Of a stretch of 64,000 nt of DNA, positions 1-10,456 are shown in pieces. A program made the translations under genes and the position numbers. Origin of the DNA: Ruminococcus sp. Phil15. GTDB taxonomy: Bacteria > Bacillota > Clostridia > Oscillospirales > Ruminococcaceae. The notes beneath the pieces were generated by a model that saw nothing but the letters and a program-made list of their open reading frames with translations, was not told the DNA's origin and did no database searches. The stretch covers positions 124,001-188,000 of the forward strand of contig MSHC01000034.1 in the NCBI GenBank assembly GCA_001940995.1, read 5' to 3'. Every line of letters begins with the position of its first letter. Position 1 is the stretch's first letter.

Positions 1-1127
1 TTTTCGTCCCAGCGGCTCATAGAAAATCCCATATTCTTCTTTTCGATAGTGTCCTTATATGCCGAGTATAAACGAATCATACCGTCCATAAGCGCTCTGT
101 GGTCTTTTCTCGTGCTTGCGTTTACGTTCTGCTTTAGACGTGAAAGAGAACCGAACGGCTCGATTCTACCACCCTTGAGATAATATTGACCTTCTGTGAT
201 GTAGCCTGTGTTGTCAGGTACAGGGTGGGTTACGTCGTCGCCCGGCATAGTGGTAACGGCTAATATCGTAACAGAACCCGAATTTGCAAAGTCAACAGCC
301 TTTTCGTAACGTGCCGCAAGCTGCGAGTACAAGTCGCCGGGGTAACCTCTGTTTGACGGCACCTGTTCCTGCGTAATTGCAATCTCTTTCATAGAGTCTG
401 CATAGTTTGTCATATCTGTGAGAAGCACAAGAACGTCTTTGTCCTGTAAAGCAAACTGTTCCGCAACGGCAAGCGCCATATCAGGAATCTTAATACATTC
501 AACGGTAGGGTCGGCAGCCGTGTGAATGAACATGACCGTCTTGCTGAGCGCACCGCCGTTTCCGAGCGTTTCTTTAAAATACAGGAAGTCGTCGTATTTA
601 AGGCCCATACCGCCAAGCACGATTACGTCTGCGTCAGCCTGCATGGCAATCCTCGCAAGAAGCTGATTGTACGGTTCTCCCGAAATAGAGAAAATAGGAA
701 GCTTCTGCGAAACAACAAGCGTGTTGAACATATCAATCATAGGAATGTTTGTTCTCATCATTCTGTTGGCAAGAATACGCTTGGTAGGGTTAACGGACGG
801 GCCGCCGATAGGCTTTAGGTTTTCGGTAAGCGCCGGTCCTTTGTCAATAGGGTCGCCCGAGCCGTTGAAAACTCTTCCGAGCAAGTCATCGCTGAACGAT
901 ATTCTCATTTCGTGTCCTAAAAATCTTACTTCGTCGCCGGTAGATATACCCTGACCTCCGGCAAAGACCTGAAGCGAAACAATGTCGCCATCAATCTTGT
1001 TTACCTCGGCAAGAGATTTGCCAAACCTTGTGCTTATCTGAGCAAGCTCACCGTATTTTACACCCTTGGCACGAACGGTAATAACGCTTCCCGTAATGGA
1101 TTCAATTCGGTTAAATACAATGTTCAT
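1..1127 (-). CDS. atpB: V/A-type ATP synthase subunit B (3' part runs off window)
   Basis: Reverse-strand translation from ATG at 1127 ([32 protein letters not shown]...[28 protein letters not shown]...) is typical of V-ATPase subunit B; next to subunit A; not in the supplied ORF list because it is truncated. Confidence 0.93.
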   Translation of the reverse strand, partial: MNIVFNRIESITGSVITVRAKGVKYGELAQISTRFGKSLAEVNKIDGDIVSLQVFAGGQGISTGDEVRFLGHEMRISFSDDLLGRVFNGSGDPIDKGPALTENLKPIGGPSVNPTKRILANRMMRTNIPMIDMFNTLVVSQKLPIFSISGEPYNQLLARIAMQADADVIVLGGMGLKYDDFLYFKETLGNGGALSKTVMFIHTAADPTVECIKIPDMALAVAEQFALQDKDVLVLLTDMTNYADSMKEIAITQEQVPSNRGYPGDLYSQLAARYEKAVDFANSGSVTILAVTTMPGDDVTHPVPDNTGYITEGQYYLKGGRIEPFGSLSRLKQNVNASTRKDHRALMDGMIRLYSAYKDTIEKKNMGFSMSRWDE

Positions 1128-1129
1128 TC

Positions 1130-2908
1130 TTACTCACCACCCTTGAATAAAAGCTTTGCCTCATTGCTGAGAGTTCCGTTTGCGTCATCGTATATAGAGT
1201 CGATTTCCGATTCCGTTTTCTTGAAACTGTCGCTTAAAAATTCTGTGTAATTCCAGTCGATAAACTTCTGCCTGAGTCTGTTAAAAAAGCTTCTTGCCTC
1301 GTCCTTTTCATTAAGATTGTAGTCAGAGCCGAGAATGTGTATAAGCTTATCTGTAACATACCGCTGTCTTTCTTTTCCGCAGTTTGCTTCGGTAAGGTCG
1401 AACGAATTTTGCTGGAAGTACACAGCGTCAAGCATCTCTTCCTTGAGGTAAATTATAAAGTCAGCAAGACTTGTTCCGTCCTCGCCGACAACCTTCATCA
1501 TAGAACCGATTTCATCTCCGTGATGTAAAATGCTGCGGCAGAAAGCGGATTTTTCCTGCGAAATAACACCTTTGTATTTTGACCAGGAAATGAGCGGGTC
1601 GATTGCAGGATATTTTCTCGCATCGGAACGTTCTCTGGATAATCCGTGGAACGCACCGACAACCTTTAGCGTAGCCTGAGTAACAGGTTCTTCAAAGTTT
1701 CCGCCGGCAGGGGATACAGTACCGCCGATTGTAACAGAGCCGGTGCTGCCGTCGGGTAGTCTTACATATCCTGCTCTTTCGTAGAACGCCGCAATGTAGG
1801 ATTCAAGATAAGCAGGGAATGCTTCTTCACCCGGGATTTCTTCAAGTCTGCCCGACATTTCTCTCAGCGCCTGCGCCCAACGTGACGTAGAGTCGGCAAG
1901 GAGCAGAACGTGAAGTCCCATTTGTCGGTAGTATTCAGCAAGTGTAACAGATGTGTATACAGATGCCTCACGGCTCGCAACAGGCATCGAAGATGTGTTG
2001 CAGATTATTATTGTTCTTTCCATAAGCGAGCGGCCTGTCTTAGGGTCGATAAGCTCAGGAAATTCTGTAAGCGTTTCAACAACCTCTCCGGCACGTTCTC
2101 CGCAAGCCGCTATGATTACAATATCAACGTCGGCGTACTTTGATGTAGTGTGCTGAAGAACTGTCTTTCCTGCACCGAAAGGGCCGGGTATACAATATGT
2201 TCCGCCCTTTGCAACGGGGAAGAACGAGTCGATAAGTCGTACCTTGGTTTCCATGGTTTCCGTCGGTGCGAGCCTCTCTGAGTAGCACTTTATCGCACGC
2301 TTAACAGGCCACCTGAAAGACATAGAAATCGGAATATCGTTGCCCTTTTCATCAGTAAGGACTGCAATTGTTTCCTTTACCGTGTATTCGCCCTCGTCGG
2401 CGATAGACTTGATTTTGTAGTTTCCGAGAAGATAAAAAGGTATAAAGATCTTGTGTGTGAAAGAGTTTTCAGGAACAGTTCCTATATATTCGCCTGCTCT
2501 GACAGTATCTCCAATTTTTGCAGTAGGCTTGAAATGCCACTGCCTTTCGTAGTTAAGAAAGTTTTCGTATATGCCTCTTTCAAGGAACCAGCCTGCCCGC
2601 TTTGCAAGAATAGGCAGAGGATTTTGGAGTCCGTCATAGATTTGCCCGAGGAGTCCGGGGCCTAATTCTGCATAGAGCATCTCACCCGTAAATTCAACGA
2701 TATCTCCGTACTTGATTCCGTGCGTCGTTTCGTATACCTGTATCTGAGCGATGTTTCCTCTTATACGAATTACCTCGCTCTTGAGTATTATATCATCGAC
2801 CCTTATATAGCATATTTCGTTTAATGAAACATTGCCGTCAAACTGAACCGAAACGAGGTTTCCGTTGATACCAACGACCTTGCCGGTGTTAGTTATATTC
2901 TCTGTCAT
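1130..2908 (-). CDS. atpA: V/A-type ATP synthase catalytic subunit A
   Basis: 592 aa; Walker [39 protein letters not shown]. Confidence 0.96.
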   Translation of the reverse strand: MTENITNTGKVVGINGNLVSVQFDGNVSLNEICYIRVDDIILKSEVIRIRGNIAQIQVYETTHGIKYGDIVEFTGEMLYAELGPGLLGQIYDGLQNPLPILAKRAGWFLERGIYENFLNYERQWHFKPTAKIGDTVRAGEYIGTVPENSFTHKIFIPFYLLGNYKIKSIADEGEYTVKETIAVLTDEKGNDIPISMSFRWPVKRAIKCYSERLAPTETMETKVRLIDSFFPVAKGGTYCIPGPFGAGKTVLQHTTSKYADVDIVIIAACGERAGEVVETLTEFPELIDPKTGRSLMERTIIICNTSSMPVASREASVYTSVTLAEYYRQMGLHVLLLADSTSRWAQALREMSGRLEEIPGEEAFPAYLESYIAAFYERAGYVRLPDGSTGSVTIGGTVSPAGGNFEEPVTQATLKVVGAFHGLSRERSDARKYPAIDPLISWSKYKGVISQEKSAFCRSILHHGDEIGSMMKVVGEDGTSLADFIIYLKEEMLDAVYFQQNSFDLTEANCGKERQRYVTDKLIHILGSDYNLNEKDEARSFFNRLRQKFIDWNYTEFLSDSFKKTESEIDSIYDDANGTLSNEAKLLFKGGE

Positions 2909-3462
2909 TGTGTAGCCTCCTGCCTGTTGTTATTTATAATGGAGTTATATATATTCCTGTAAGACTCACGGCCCTTTTCAGCGTCGAATTGTCTTACACG
3001 CATCATAAGCTTCAGCTTTATTCCATAAAATATAGCCGCATCTTCTGAAAATGCGTCAGAGGGTCTCAGCGTTTCAAGAAAGCCTATTCGGTATCTGTCA
3101 AGAAGCTTTTCAGCTTCCATAGGGTCAGTTGTTTCAACAGCCGCCTTTATTGCCTGTGCCATCTGGGAGGGGATAACTGGGCTTTTCTCGTCAAAGCTTT
3201 TTTTCATTTTCTCAGCACGGGCATTGGCAAGGGCAAGCCTCAGCCTGCGTTCGCCCTCGTTCCATTCGTCAATCAGCTTGAAGCCAACGGGCTTGTAGTG
3301 GCGGCTTGGCGAAAGAGTGATGTTATCAAGTGCTTTGAGCGCCTTTTTGCTCAGAAAACGTCGGCAAAGCTCGTTGTAGCGTTCTTCCGTAATAGGACAG
3401 GGCGAGCTTTCCCCGATGCAGTCAAGCGAGGGAAGCTGTGCCATCAGATAGTATTGATTCAT
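2905..3462 (-). CDS. DUF2764-like protein of V-type ATPase operons
   Basis: 185 aa, N-term MNQYYLMAQLPSLD; overlaps atpA start and sits between E and A subunit genes; resembles DUF2764 by context and N-terminal pattern. Confidence 0.65.
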   Translation of the reverse strand: MNQYYLMAQLPSLDCIGESSPCPITEERYNELCRRFLSKKALKALDNITLSPSRHYKPVGFKLIDEWNEGERRLRLALANARAEKMKKSFDEKSPVIPSQMAQAIKAAVETTDPMEAEKLLDRYRIGFLETLRPSDAFSEDAAIFYGIKLKLMMRVRQFDAEKGRESYRNIYNSIINNNRQEATQ

Positions 3463-4073
3463 TCGCTTTCAGCCTCTTTCATAAGCGACGTAATTCTCGG
3501 ATTAAGGTATGCAGAGAGCATATCCGTAACAGCCTCAGCAGAATAATCGTAGTAAGCACGACCGTCGTTCGTCGTAATCCTGAAGCCTCCGTCAAAGTTG
3601 TCGTTAGCCTTGAGCGTAACGCCGCTCAGCAGCTTTTTCTTAAGCTCGATAAGTAACGATTCTTCAAGCGTTTTAGCGTCATTGCTTGTCAGGATAACGG
3701 AAATGTCGTCAGCCTCAGGCTTCTTAGACCATTCCTCTACAACCGTGCATATGAGCCTGCTTATTTCATCGGACGAGTAAACGCCCGCAACCTGCTCGCC
3801 TGCAATAGCGTCAAGCTCTCTTGTGACGCTCTTTCTAAAGGATATGAGGAGATTTCTGCCTGCCTGACGGATAGCGTCCTCGCTGGCACGGGCAAGCCTT
3901 GAGTTTTCTTCCTTAGCGCTGTTGATAATATTTTCAGCCTCAGCATTCGCCTCTGCGATGATTTTTTCAGCTTCAGCATTAGCGGCGGCGATTATCGCCG
4001 AAGCCCTGCTCTCTGCCGCCTCAACACCATCCTTTTTTATTTGTTCAATAAGCTCCTGCAACTGAATTTCCAT
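3459..4073 (-). CDS. atpE: V/A-type ATP synthase subunit E
   Basis: MEIQLQELIEQIKKDGVEAAESRASAIIAAANAEAEKIIAEANAEAENII..., Ala/Glu-rich coiled coil then C-terminal domain; ATG at 4073 preceded by AGGGG, shorter than the listed ORF. Confidence 0.85.
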   Translation of the reverse strand: MEIQLQELIEQIKKDGVEAAESRASAIIAAANAEAEKIIAEANAEAENIINSAKEENSRLARASEDAIRQAGRNLLISFRKSVTRELDAIAGEQVAGVYSSDEISRLICTVVEEWSKKPEADDISVILTSNDAKTLEESLLIELKKKLLSGVTLKANDNFDGGFRITTNDGRAYYDYSAEAVTDMLSAYLNPRITSLMKEAESE

Positions 4074-4314
4074 ATACGTTACCCCTTTACTGAAATAATG
4101 ATTTGAAAACCGCTGAAAACCGGACGAATACTCGGTTTTGCTGTTCAAAAAAAGAGAATTCTTTTAATTATATTTAAATACTATACAAAAGTCATTTTAC
4201 ACTTTATTCGTTCAAATGTCAATGGTAACTTGGCACATCTATGAAAACACGGCAAAAATATTTGATAAAAAATCAGCCGAAAGACTGTTATGCCTTTCGA
4301 CTGAAATGTTTTAA

Positions 4315-7300
4315 TCAGATTTTTGCAACTGATAGGGAAACCTTTTCTCCGTTGATATCCCACTCTTTTGTAAATCCGTCGCTGCCGTCAAATACGAACC
4401 TGTCGCAAAGAACGTCGTGACCGATAGAGGATTCGTTTGCCTTGATGATTTCCTCAATCTTAGCGTTGCCGTTTGCGTAAACGGTAATGTGATCCATAAC
4501 GTTGAAGTTTGCTTCCTTACGCATTGTCTGAATCTTGCTGATGATTTCTCTTACAAAGCCCTCCTCAATAAGCTCAGGCGTAAGAGTCGTGTCAATAGCA
4601 ACGGTAATGCCGTTTTCGGAAACTGAGAAGAAGCCTTCTTTCTGCTTGATATCTATAAGGAGATCAGCTTCTTCAAGCTTGATTTCTCCGCAGGAGATGT
4701 TGAGCGTCAGGAAACCTGTCTCGTCAAGCTCTGCCTTTGCTTTAGAGCCGTCAATGTCTGCAAGTAGATTTCTGATTTCTCCAAGGTTTTTACCGTACTT
4801 AGGGCCGAGCGTCTTGAGCTGCGGCTTGAACGAGTAGGAGATAAATCCAGAAACGTCGTTTGTGAATTCAATATCCTTTATGTTAAGCTCTTCTCTGATG
4901 ATTTCGGTAAAGTAATCCGTAAGCTCAACGTCGCTCTTAACGTACATCTTAGCAAGCGGCTGACGGTTCTTTCTGTTAGAGCCGTTTCTTGCAGCACGGC
5001 CGAGAACAACAATTCCGAGAAGCGCTTCCATTTCTTCTTCAAGTTTCTTGTCAATAAGCTTTTCGTTTACCTCAGGGAATGAGCAGAGGTGTACGCTGAT
5101 AGGTGCGTTTTTGTCAACGGAGCATACGAGATTTCTGTAAATGTCCTCAGCCATAAAAGGAATCATAGGAGCGGCAGCCTTGACTGTTGTAACGAGTGCC
5201 GTGTAAAGGGTCATATATGCGTTGATCTTGTCCTGAGAAAGCTCCTGTGCCCAGTATCTTTCACGGCATCTTCTTACATACCAGTTTGACATCTCGTCTA
5301 CAAAGCTGTCAAGAGCCTTTGCAGCCTCAGGAATTCTGTAATTTGCAAGATTGTCGTCAACCTCGGAAACCATAGAATTCATTTTTGAAAGAAGCCACTT
5401 GTCCATTACGGAAAGCTTACCATAGTCAAGCTCGTACTTTGTTGGGTCAAAATTGTCGATGTTTGCATAAAGCACATAGAAAGCATAGGTGTTCCAGAGA
5501 GTGCCCATAAACTTTCTCTGACCTTCAATAACTGCCTTGCCGTGGAACTTGTTAGGAAGCCAAGGCTGAGAGTTTGTATAGAAGTACCATCTGATAGCGT
5601 CAGCACCGTAGGTCTGGAGCGCATCAAACGGGTCAACAGCGTTGCCCTTTGATTTTGACATCTTCTGTCCGTTCTCGTCCTGAACGTGTCCCAGTACGAT
5701 TACGTTCTCGTAAGGCGCTTTGTTGAAGATAAGCGTAGATATAGCCATAAGAGAATGGAACCAGCCTCTTGTCTGGTCAACAGCCTCTGAAATGAACTGA
5801 GCAGGGAACTGCGACTCGAAAAGCTCCTTGTTTTCAAATGGGTAGTGATGCTGAGCAAACGGCATTGAGCCGGAGTCAAACCAGCAGTCGATAACCTCAG
5901 GTACTCTGTGCATCTCCTTGCCGCACTTCTCACACTTGATTGTTACAGCGTCGATGTAAGGTCTGTGAAGCTCAACCTTTGCGTTTTCAGGGTTTCCGCT
6001 CAGCTTAGCAAGCTCTTCACGGCTGCCGACGCAGTGCTGATGTCCGCATTCGCATTCCCAGATGTTTAGCGGCGTGCCCCAGTAGCGGTTTCTTGAAATT
6101 GCCCAGTCCTGAATGTTTTCAAGCCAGTTTCCGAAACGTCCCTTGCCGATAGACTCAGGAATCCAGTTTACAGTGTTGTTGTTCTTTATAAGGTCATCTC
6201 TTACAGCAGTTTCTCTGATGTACCAGGATTCTCTTGCGTAGTAGATAAGCGGAGTATCACATCTCCAGCAGTGCGGGTAGCTATGCTCAAACTTAGGCGC
6301 AGAGAACAGAAGTCCTCTCTTGTCAAGGTCCTCCAGCACCATAGGGTCAGCCTTCTTGCAGAATACGCCTGCCCATTTTGTTTCAGCGGTCATTTCGCCC
6401 TTGGAGTCAACAAGCTGAACAAACGGAAGGCCGTACTTCTTGCCGACTTTAGAGTCGTCCTCACCGAAAGCAGGGGCAATATGAACAACGCCCGTACCGT
6501 CTGTAAGCGTAACGTATTCATCGCAGACTATATACCAGCACTTGCTATTAGGCGTTACAAAGTCAAAAAGCGGAACGTATTCTTTGTATTCAAGGTCTTT
6601 GCCTTTCATGGTTTCGAGAACTTCATATTCGCCCTCGATTACAGCAGATACAAGCGCCTGTGCCATATAGTACACAGTGCCGTCCTCTACCTTGATTTTA
6701 ACATAATCGTATTCCGGATGCACGCAAAGTGCGACGTTGGAAGGAAGCGTCCAAGGCGTAGTTGTCCACGCAAGAATGTAAGCGTCCTCGTCCTTTAACT
6801 TAAACTTAGCAATAGCAGAGCGTTCCTTTACGTCCTTGTAGCCCTGCGCAACCTCGGCGCTTGAAAGCGGTGTTCCGCATCTTGGACAGTAAGGCACGAT
6901 CTTAAAGCCCTTGTAAAGAAGTCCCTTGTCCCAAATGTTTTTGAGCGCCCACCACTCAGACTCGATGTAGTCGTCATGATAGGTAACGTAAGGGTTGTCC
7001 ATATCAGCCCAGAAGCCGACAGTGCCGGAGAAATCCTCCCACATACCCTTGTACTTCCATACGCTTTCCTTGCACTTGTCAATGAAAGGTTCAAGGCCGT
7101 ATTCCTCAATCTGGTCCTTTCCGTCAAGTCCGAGTAGCTTTTCTACCTCGATTTCAACAGGAAGTCCGTGGGTGTCCCAGCCTGCTTTTCTGGGTACCAT
7201 ATAGCCTTTCATAGTTCTGTATCTCGGAATCATATCCTTGATAACTCTTGTGAGAACGTGACCGATATGAGGTTTGCCGTTTGCCGTCGGCGGACCGTCA

Positions 7301-7431
7301 TAGAAAACGTAAGGCTCTGCGCCTTTTCGTTCCTCGATACTTTTCTCAAAGATTTTGTTTTCCTGCCAGAACTTGAGAACGTTCTTTTCACGTTCAACAA
7401 AGTTCAGATTTGTTGAAACCTTTTCGTACAT
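4315..7431 (-). CDS. ileS: isoleucyl-tRNA synthetase
   Basis: Contains GKPHIGHVLTRVIKD (HIGH), KMSKSKGNAVDP; start MYEKVSTNLNFVEREKNVLKFWQ at 7431 with GGAGG upstream; listed ORF start at 7596 is in the leader. Confidence 0.97.
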   Translation of the reverse strand: MYEKVSTNLNFVEREKNVLKFWQENKIFEKSIEERKGAEPYVFYDGPPTANGKPHIGHVLTRVIKDMIPRYRTMKGYMVPRKAGWDTHGLPVEIEVEKLLGLDGKDQIEEYGLEPFIDKCKESVWKYKGMWEDFSGTVGFWADMDNPYVTYHDDYIESEWWALKNIWDKGLLYKGFKIVPYCPRCGTPLSSAEVAQGYKDVKERSAIAKFKLKDEDAYILAWTTTPWTLPSNVALCVHPEYDYVKIKVEDGTVYYMAQALVSAVIEGEYEVLETMKGKDLEYKEYVPLFDFVTPNSKCWYIVCDEYVTLTDGTGVVHIAPAFGEDDSKVGKKYGLPFVQLVDSKGEMTAETKWAGVFCKKADPMVLEDLDKRGLLFSAPKFEHSYPHCWRCDTPLIYYARESWYIRETAVRDDLIKNNNTVNWIPESIGKGRFGNWLENIQDWAISRNRYWGTPLNIWECECGHQHCVGSREELAKLSGNPENAKVELHRPYIDAVTIKCEKCGKEMHRVPEVIDCWFDSGSMPFAQHHYPFENKELFESQFPAQFISEAVDQTRGWFHSLMAISTLIFNKAPYENVIVLGHVQDENGQKMSKSKGNAVDPFDALQTYGADAIRWYFYTNSQPWLPNKFHGKAVIEGQRKFMGTLWNTYAFYVLYANIDNFDPTKYELDYGKLSVMDKWLLSKMNSMVSEVDDNLANYRIPEAAKALDSFVDEMSNWYVRRCRERYWAQELSQDKINAYMTLYTALVTTVKAAAPMIPFMAEDIYRNLVCSVDKNAPISVHLCSFPEVNEKLIDKKLEEEMEALLGIVVLGRAARNGSNRKNRQPLAKMYVKSDVELTDYFTEIIREELNIKDIEFTNDVSGFISYSFKPQLKTLGPKYGKNLGEIRNLLADIDGSKAKAELDETGFLTLNISCGEIKLEEADLLIDIKQKEGFFSVSENGITVAIDTTLTPELIEEGFVREIISKIQTMRKEANFNVMDHITVYANGNAKIEEIIKANESSIGHDVLCDRFVFDGSDGFTKEWDINGEKVSLSVAKI

Positions 7432-7464
7432 ACAAAATCCTCCCAAAATAAATTTCTTTGGAAA

Positions 7465-7725
7465 ATAAAAAATGAGCACCCGAAAAAAGGACGAATGCTC
7501 GCTTAACCACCTTATTTTCCACATACAACGGCACAGATGAATAAGTGCCGATATGCTTTCCTGTAACGGTGGAATACCGTCGCTGTCTACTCGCATAAAG
7601 CTTTCGGAGCGAAGCTACAAAGTGATTTTCGGTAAAGCCTACTGATATCGGGTCGCACCGTCCCCCGACTCTCTTAAAAGCTTCGGCAATGCCTACTCTC
7701 TTTGTCAACGCCTTTTTACATATAC
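7465..7725 (-). promoter_or_regulatory. T-box leader upstream of ileS
   Basis: Sense (minus) strand has AGAGAGTCGGGGGACGGTGCGACCCGATATCAG (Stem I distal/specifier-like, candidate ATC specifier), then AAGGTGGTTAAGCGAGCATTCGTCC and terminator GAGCATTCGTCCTTTTTTCGGGTGCTCATTTTTT. Confidence 0.85.
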
Positions 7726-7729
7726 ACTT

Positions 7730-7758
7730 ATTTTAACATCTGATTGCCTGATTGTCAA
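7730..7758 (-). promoter_or_regulatory. sigma-A-type promoter for ileS leader
   Basis: Minus strand TTGACA-17 bp-TAAAAT. Confidence 0.7.
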
Positions 7759-7854
7759 TAGATTGACAACAAGCCGACAAACAAATTTTTGATAATTTGA
7801 GGTTGTAAATTTGCACATTTTGTGGTATCATCTAAATAAGCGACAAAGAAGGCG

Positions 7855-8481
7855 GTGGGACATTTGATAAAAAATACTATTTTCGATGTAGGAATGGTGC
7901 TTGTAGACTTTCGATACAAAGATTTTTGCAGAGATTTAGGTATGAGCGACGAAAAGATAGAAGCAATCTCTAAAGCGATGCCTGAAAATCTCGTATGGAA
8001 CGATTTTGATATGGGACTTTTCACTCAGGACGAAATGATAGAAAAGTTTAAGAAGCTTAATCCCGACCTTATACCTGAAATTGACTTGTTCTGGAGGGAT
8101 ATGACCGATATCGTAAGAAGCTTTCCGCAGTCAAAAGAGTGGCTGTCTGAGCTTAAAGAGCAGGGTTATAACGTCTATCTCCTCACAAACTACCCGGAGG
8201 AAATGTTTGCGCTCCATTGTAAATGTAAGTTTGATTTTTTAGGCTATGTGGACGGAATGGTAGTGTCCTCGCACTGTAAAATTACAAAGCCCGATGAAAG
8301 AATATATCAGCTTTTAATGAGCAAATATAATCTTGACGCAAACGAGTGCGTTTTTCTTGACGACAGAGCGAAGAATACAGCCGCCGCTTCTGCACTCGGT
8401 ATGAAAACAATAACTGTAACAGACCCTATCGAGGCAAGAAAATCGCTTGCGGAATTACTTAATAACGGAGAAGGATTATGA
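7855..8481 (+). CDS. HAD-family hydrolase
   Basis: IFDVGMVLVDF (HAD motif I), VYLLTNYPEE, DERIYQLL, CVFLDDRAKNTAAASALGM; TTG at 7864 after AGGCGGTGGGA is also a plausible start. Confidence 0.88.
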   Translation: MGHLIKNTIFDVGMVLVDFRYKDFCRDLGMSDEKIEAISKAMPENLVWNDFDMGLFTQDEMIEKFKKLNPDLIPEIDLFWRDMTDIVRSFPQSKEWLSELKEQGYNVYLLTNYPEEMFALHCKCKFDFLGYVDGMVVSSHCKITKPDERIYQLLMSKYNLDANECVFLDDRAKNTAAASALGMKTITVTDPIEARKSLAELLNNGEGL

Positions 8482-9668
8482 TAAAAGGACTAACAGCTTT
8501 AGCGGCAGGAAGCATTGCGGCTGCCGCACTCACAACCCAAAAAGCATACGCATGGAAAAGCTCAACGCACGAGCATATCGTAAAGGTCGGTCTTTCCCTT
8601 TTAGAAAATGACGGGTATATTGAAGCCTCTGATTTTTACAGGAATTACACCGACATAATTCTGTCCTGTACCAAGAAGCCTGACCGTAAAGGCGATATAG
8701 ATAAGGGAAAGGGCTGGCATTACTATTGTGTTACAACCGTGAACGGCGACAGACTTGAGAAATCTCCAAGCGGATACCTTAAATCAGGTAAGAATATAAT
8801 GTCCCCGTCACAGTACGCAAGAACGGCAAGAACAATCTTTGAGGATAACTATCAGTCTGCTCTTACATTTTGCGCAATGGGAGAAAAGGAAAGAGCAATG
8901 GAGTTTGTCGCAAGATGCGTCCATATGCTTGCGGATATATGCTGTACGCCTCATACAACTAACCTCACGCTTACTTCGGTCAAAAATTCCAAGCACAAGA
9001 GATATGAGTATTATTCTTCGGAAATCTTCTCCGACTATGCTGCGCAGTATGCGCCCGATGAAATGTATCGGCTGCTTGCCGAAGACGAGCTTTTCGGCAA
9101 TATAATAAACGAAGCGGCGGAGCTTTCCTCGGCAAAGTATGACATAGTTGTCGGTGTAAAAACGAACGAGGAGCTTACCGATACTGTTGCAACTGCGCTC
9201 ATATATGCCCAGCAGCTTGTATCGGCATTCCTGCTCAGGTTCTATAATGACGCTCAGCAGGGAATCGTGTTTGTTGAGAACGGAAAGAGATACCATATCA
9301 GAAATGCAGAAACCGGAGAATATCTTGCACTTGCAAAGGCAAGGCAGAATAATTCCTACTTCTGTTTAACCTCCGCAGACAAAAAACCATCGAACCTCTT
9401 TACAGCAAACATAAACAGCGACGGAAGCTATTCGTTTGCCTCACAGAACGCTAAAATACTGCTTTCTGCGATGCCTTACTGCCCGTCTGACAAGAAAGCG
9501 GTAAAGCCTAGCTTCCGCATAGGCAGGACGCCAAACGGAATAAGACTTACGACCTCTGACTCTAGGTTTATGTACGCTCTTACAGCAGGCGAGCAGGGCA
9601 GACCCGCTTCCTCAAAGCCCTATAACCCCGATGCTCTCTCAGCACATTGGATCTTTGAAGCTGAATAG
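8478..9668 (+). CDS. secreted zinc-dependent phospholipase C-like protein with C-terminal beta-trefoil-like region
   Basis: Signal peptide ending AYA then W (AYAWKSSTHEHIV); HMLADICCTPHTTN and HKRYEYYSSE resemble Zn ligand motifs of the PLC/alpha-toxin family; C-term GKRYHIRNAETGEYLALAKA... looks ricin/trefoil-like. Confidence 0.7.
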   Translation: MIKGLTALAAGSIAAAALTTQKAYAWKSSTHEHIVKVGLSLLENDGYIEASDFYRNYTDIILSCTKKPDRKGDIDKGKGWHYYCVTTVNGDRLEKSPSGYLKSGKNIMSPSQYARTARTIFEDNYQSALTFCAMGEKERAMEFVARCVHMLADICCTPHTTNLTLTSVKNSKHKRYEYYSSEIFSDYAAQYAPDEMYRLLAEDELFGNIINEAAELSSAKYDIVVGVKTNEELTDTVATALIYAQQLVSAFLLRFYNDAQQGIVFVENGKRYHIRNAETGEYLALAKARQNNSYFCLTSADKKPSNLFTANINSDGSYSFASQNAKILLSAMPYCPSDKKAVKPSFRIGRTPNGIRLTTSDSRFMYALTAGEQGRPASSKPYNPDALSAHWIFEAE

Positions 9669-9701
9669 TTCTTGAAGAAATGTAAAAGCACAGAAGTAGT
9701 T

Positions 9702-10415
9702 TTACCTCTGTGCTTTATTATTCTTAGCTTTCTGTGCTACAGCCTCGTAGCTCTCGTCTATCCTAGCCTTGATTTTCTCAATGTCAACTGTGCCGTCAAG
9801 CTTTATCGTGTACCAATGCTTCTTATTCATGTGGTATCCGCTGTGATACATTACCCCGTCAACAAGCTCTGTCACACGCTCAGGCGTCGCTTTAAGGTCG
9901 ATTATCTCAACGTCGCCGTCCTTATCAATGCCGAGCTTTCGGTATCCTACGGTGAGAAGCGCACCGAACCATTTCTTTGTTTTGTCGCATCTGAATACCG
10001 CATTGCCGTCCTCTATGCCCCATAAAAATTCGGGACAGCGGCAATATTTGTTTTCAACGTATTCAATCGCAAGCTTTGTGTAATCGCTCTTGAAAACGTC
10101 AATGTCATAGCAATTATCAAGAATCTCTGAGAAGAAATTCTCGCATTGTTCTTTGATTTTGCCTACAAACGCACCTACCGCCCCGTCCATATAAGCGAGG
10201 GCGTATTCATCGCCCGTTTCATTGTCAATGACCTCGATAAGCAGTGAGTTATCTTCCTTGGCGTATGCGTTTATTGAAAAGTTTCCGTCGAGTATGTCCT
10301 TCGCAAGAACATATGCGTTATCGGATTTTGTAAATCCAAAAGAAATAAGTTTTTGGATATTGACCTTTCGGAATTTCAGCAGTTTTAAATCTGTCCACAT
10401 TTTGTAAGTCCTCAT
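9702..10415 (-). CDS. MmcQ/YjbR family protein
   Basis: C-term RVTELVDGVMYHSGYHMNKKHWYTIKLDGTVDIEKIKARIDESYEAV typical of YjbR fold. Confidence 0.82.
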   Translation of the reverse strand: MRTYKMWTDLKLLKFRKVNIQKLISFGFTKSDNAYVLAKDILDGNFSINAYAKEDNSLLIEVIDNETGDEYALAYMDGAVGAFVGKIKEQCENFFSEILDNCYDIDVFKSDYTKLAIEYVENKYCRCPEFLWGIEDGNAVFRCDKTKKWFGALLTVGYRKLGIDKDGDVEIIDLKATPERVTELVDGVMYHSGYHMNKKHWYTIKLDGTVDIEKIKARIDESYEAVAQKAKNNKAQR

Positions 10416-10420
10416 ACAGA

Positions 10421-10447
10421 TAAAAAGCGAAGCCGTGTATGCTTCGC
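10421..10447 (-). terminator. intrinsic terminator of the SGNH hydrolase gene
   Basis: Minus: GGCGAAGCATACACGGCTTCGCTTTTTATC, located after 10457 CDS stop. Confidence 0.75.
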
Positions 10448-10456
10448 CTTCGGGGG

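Noticed and set aside
6271-6798. 175-aa + strand ORF antisense to ileS
   Set aside because: Reverse-complement shadow of a strongly coding gene; basic low-complexity composition
9672-10025. 117-aa + ORF opposite the MmcQ/YjbR gene
   Set aside because: Antisense overlap with a recognisable protein family and with the terminator
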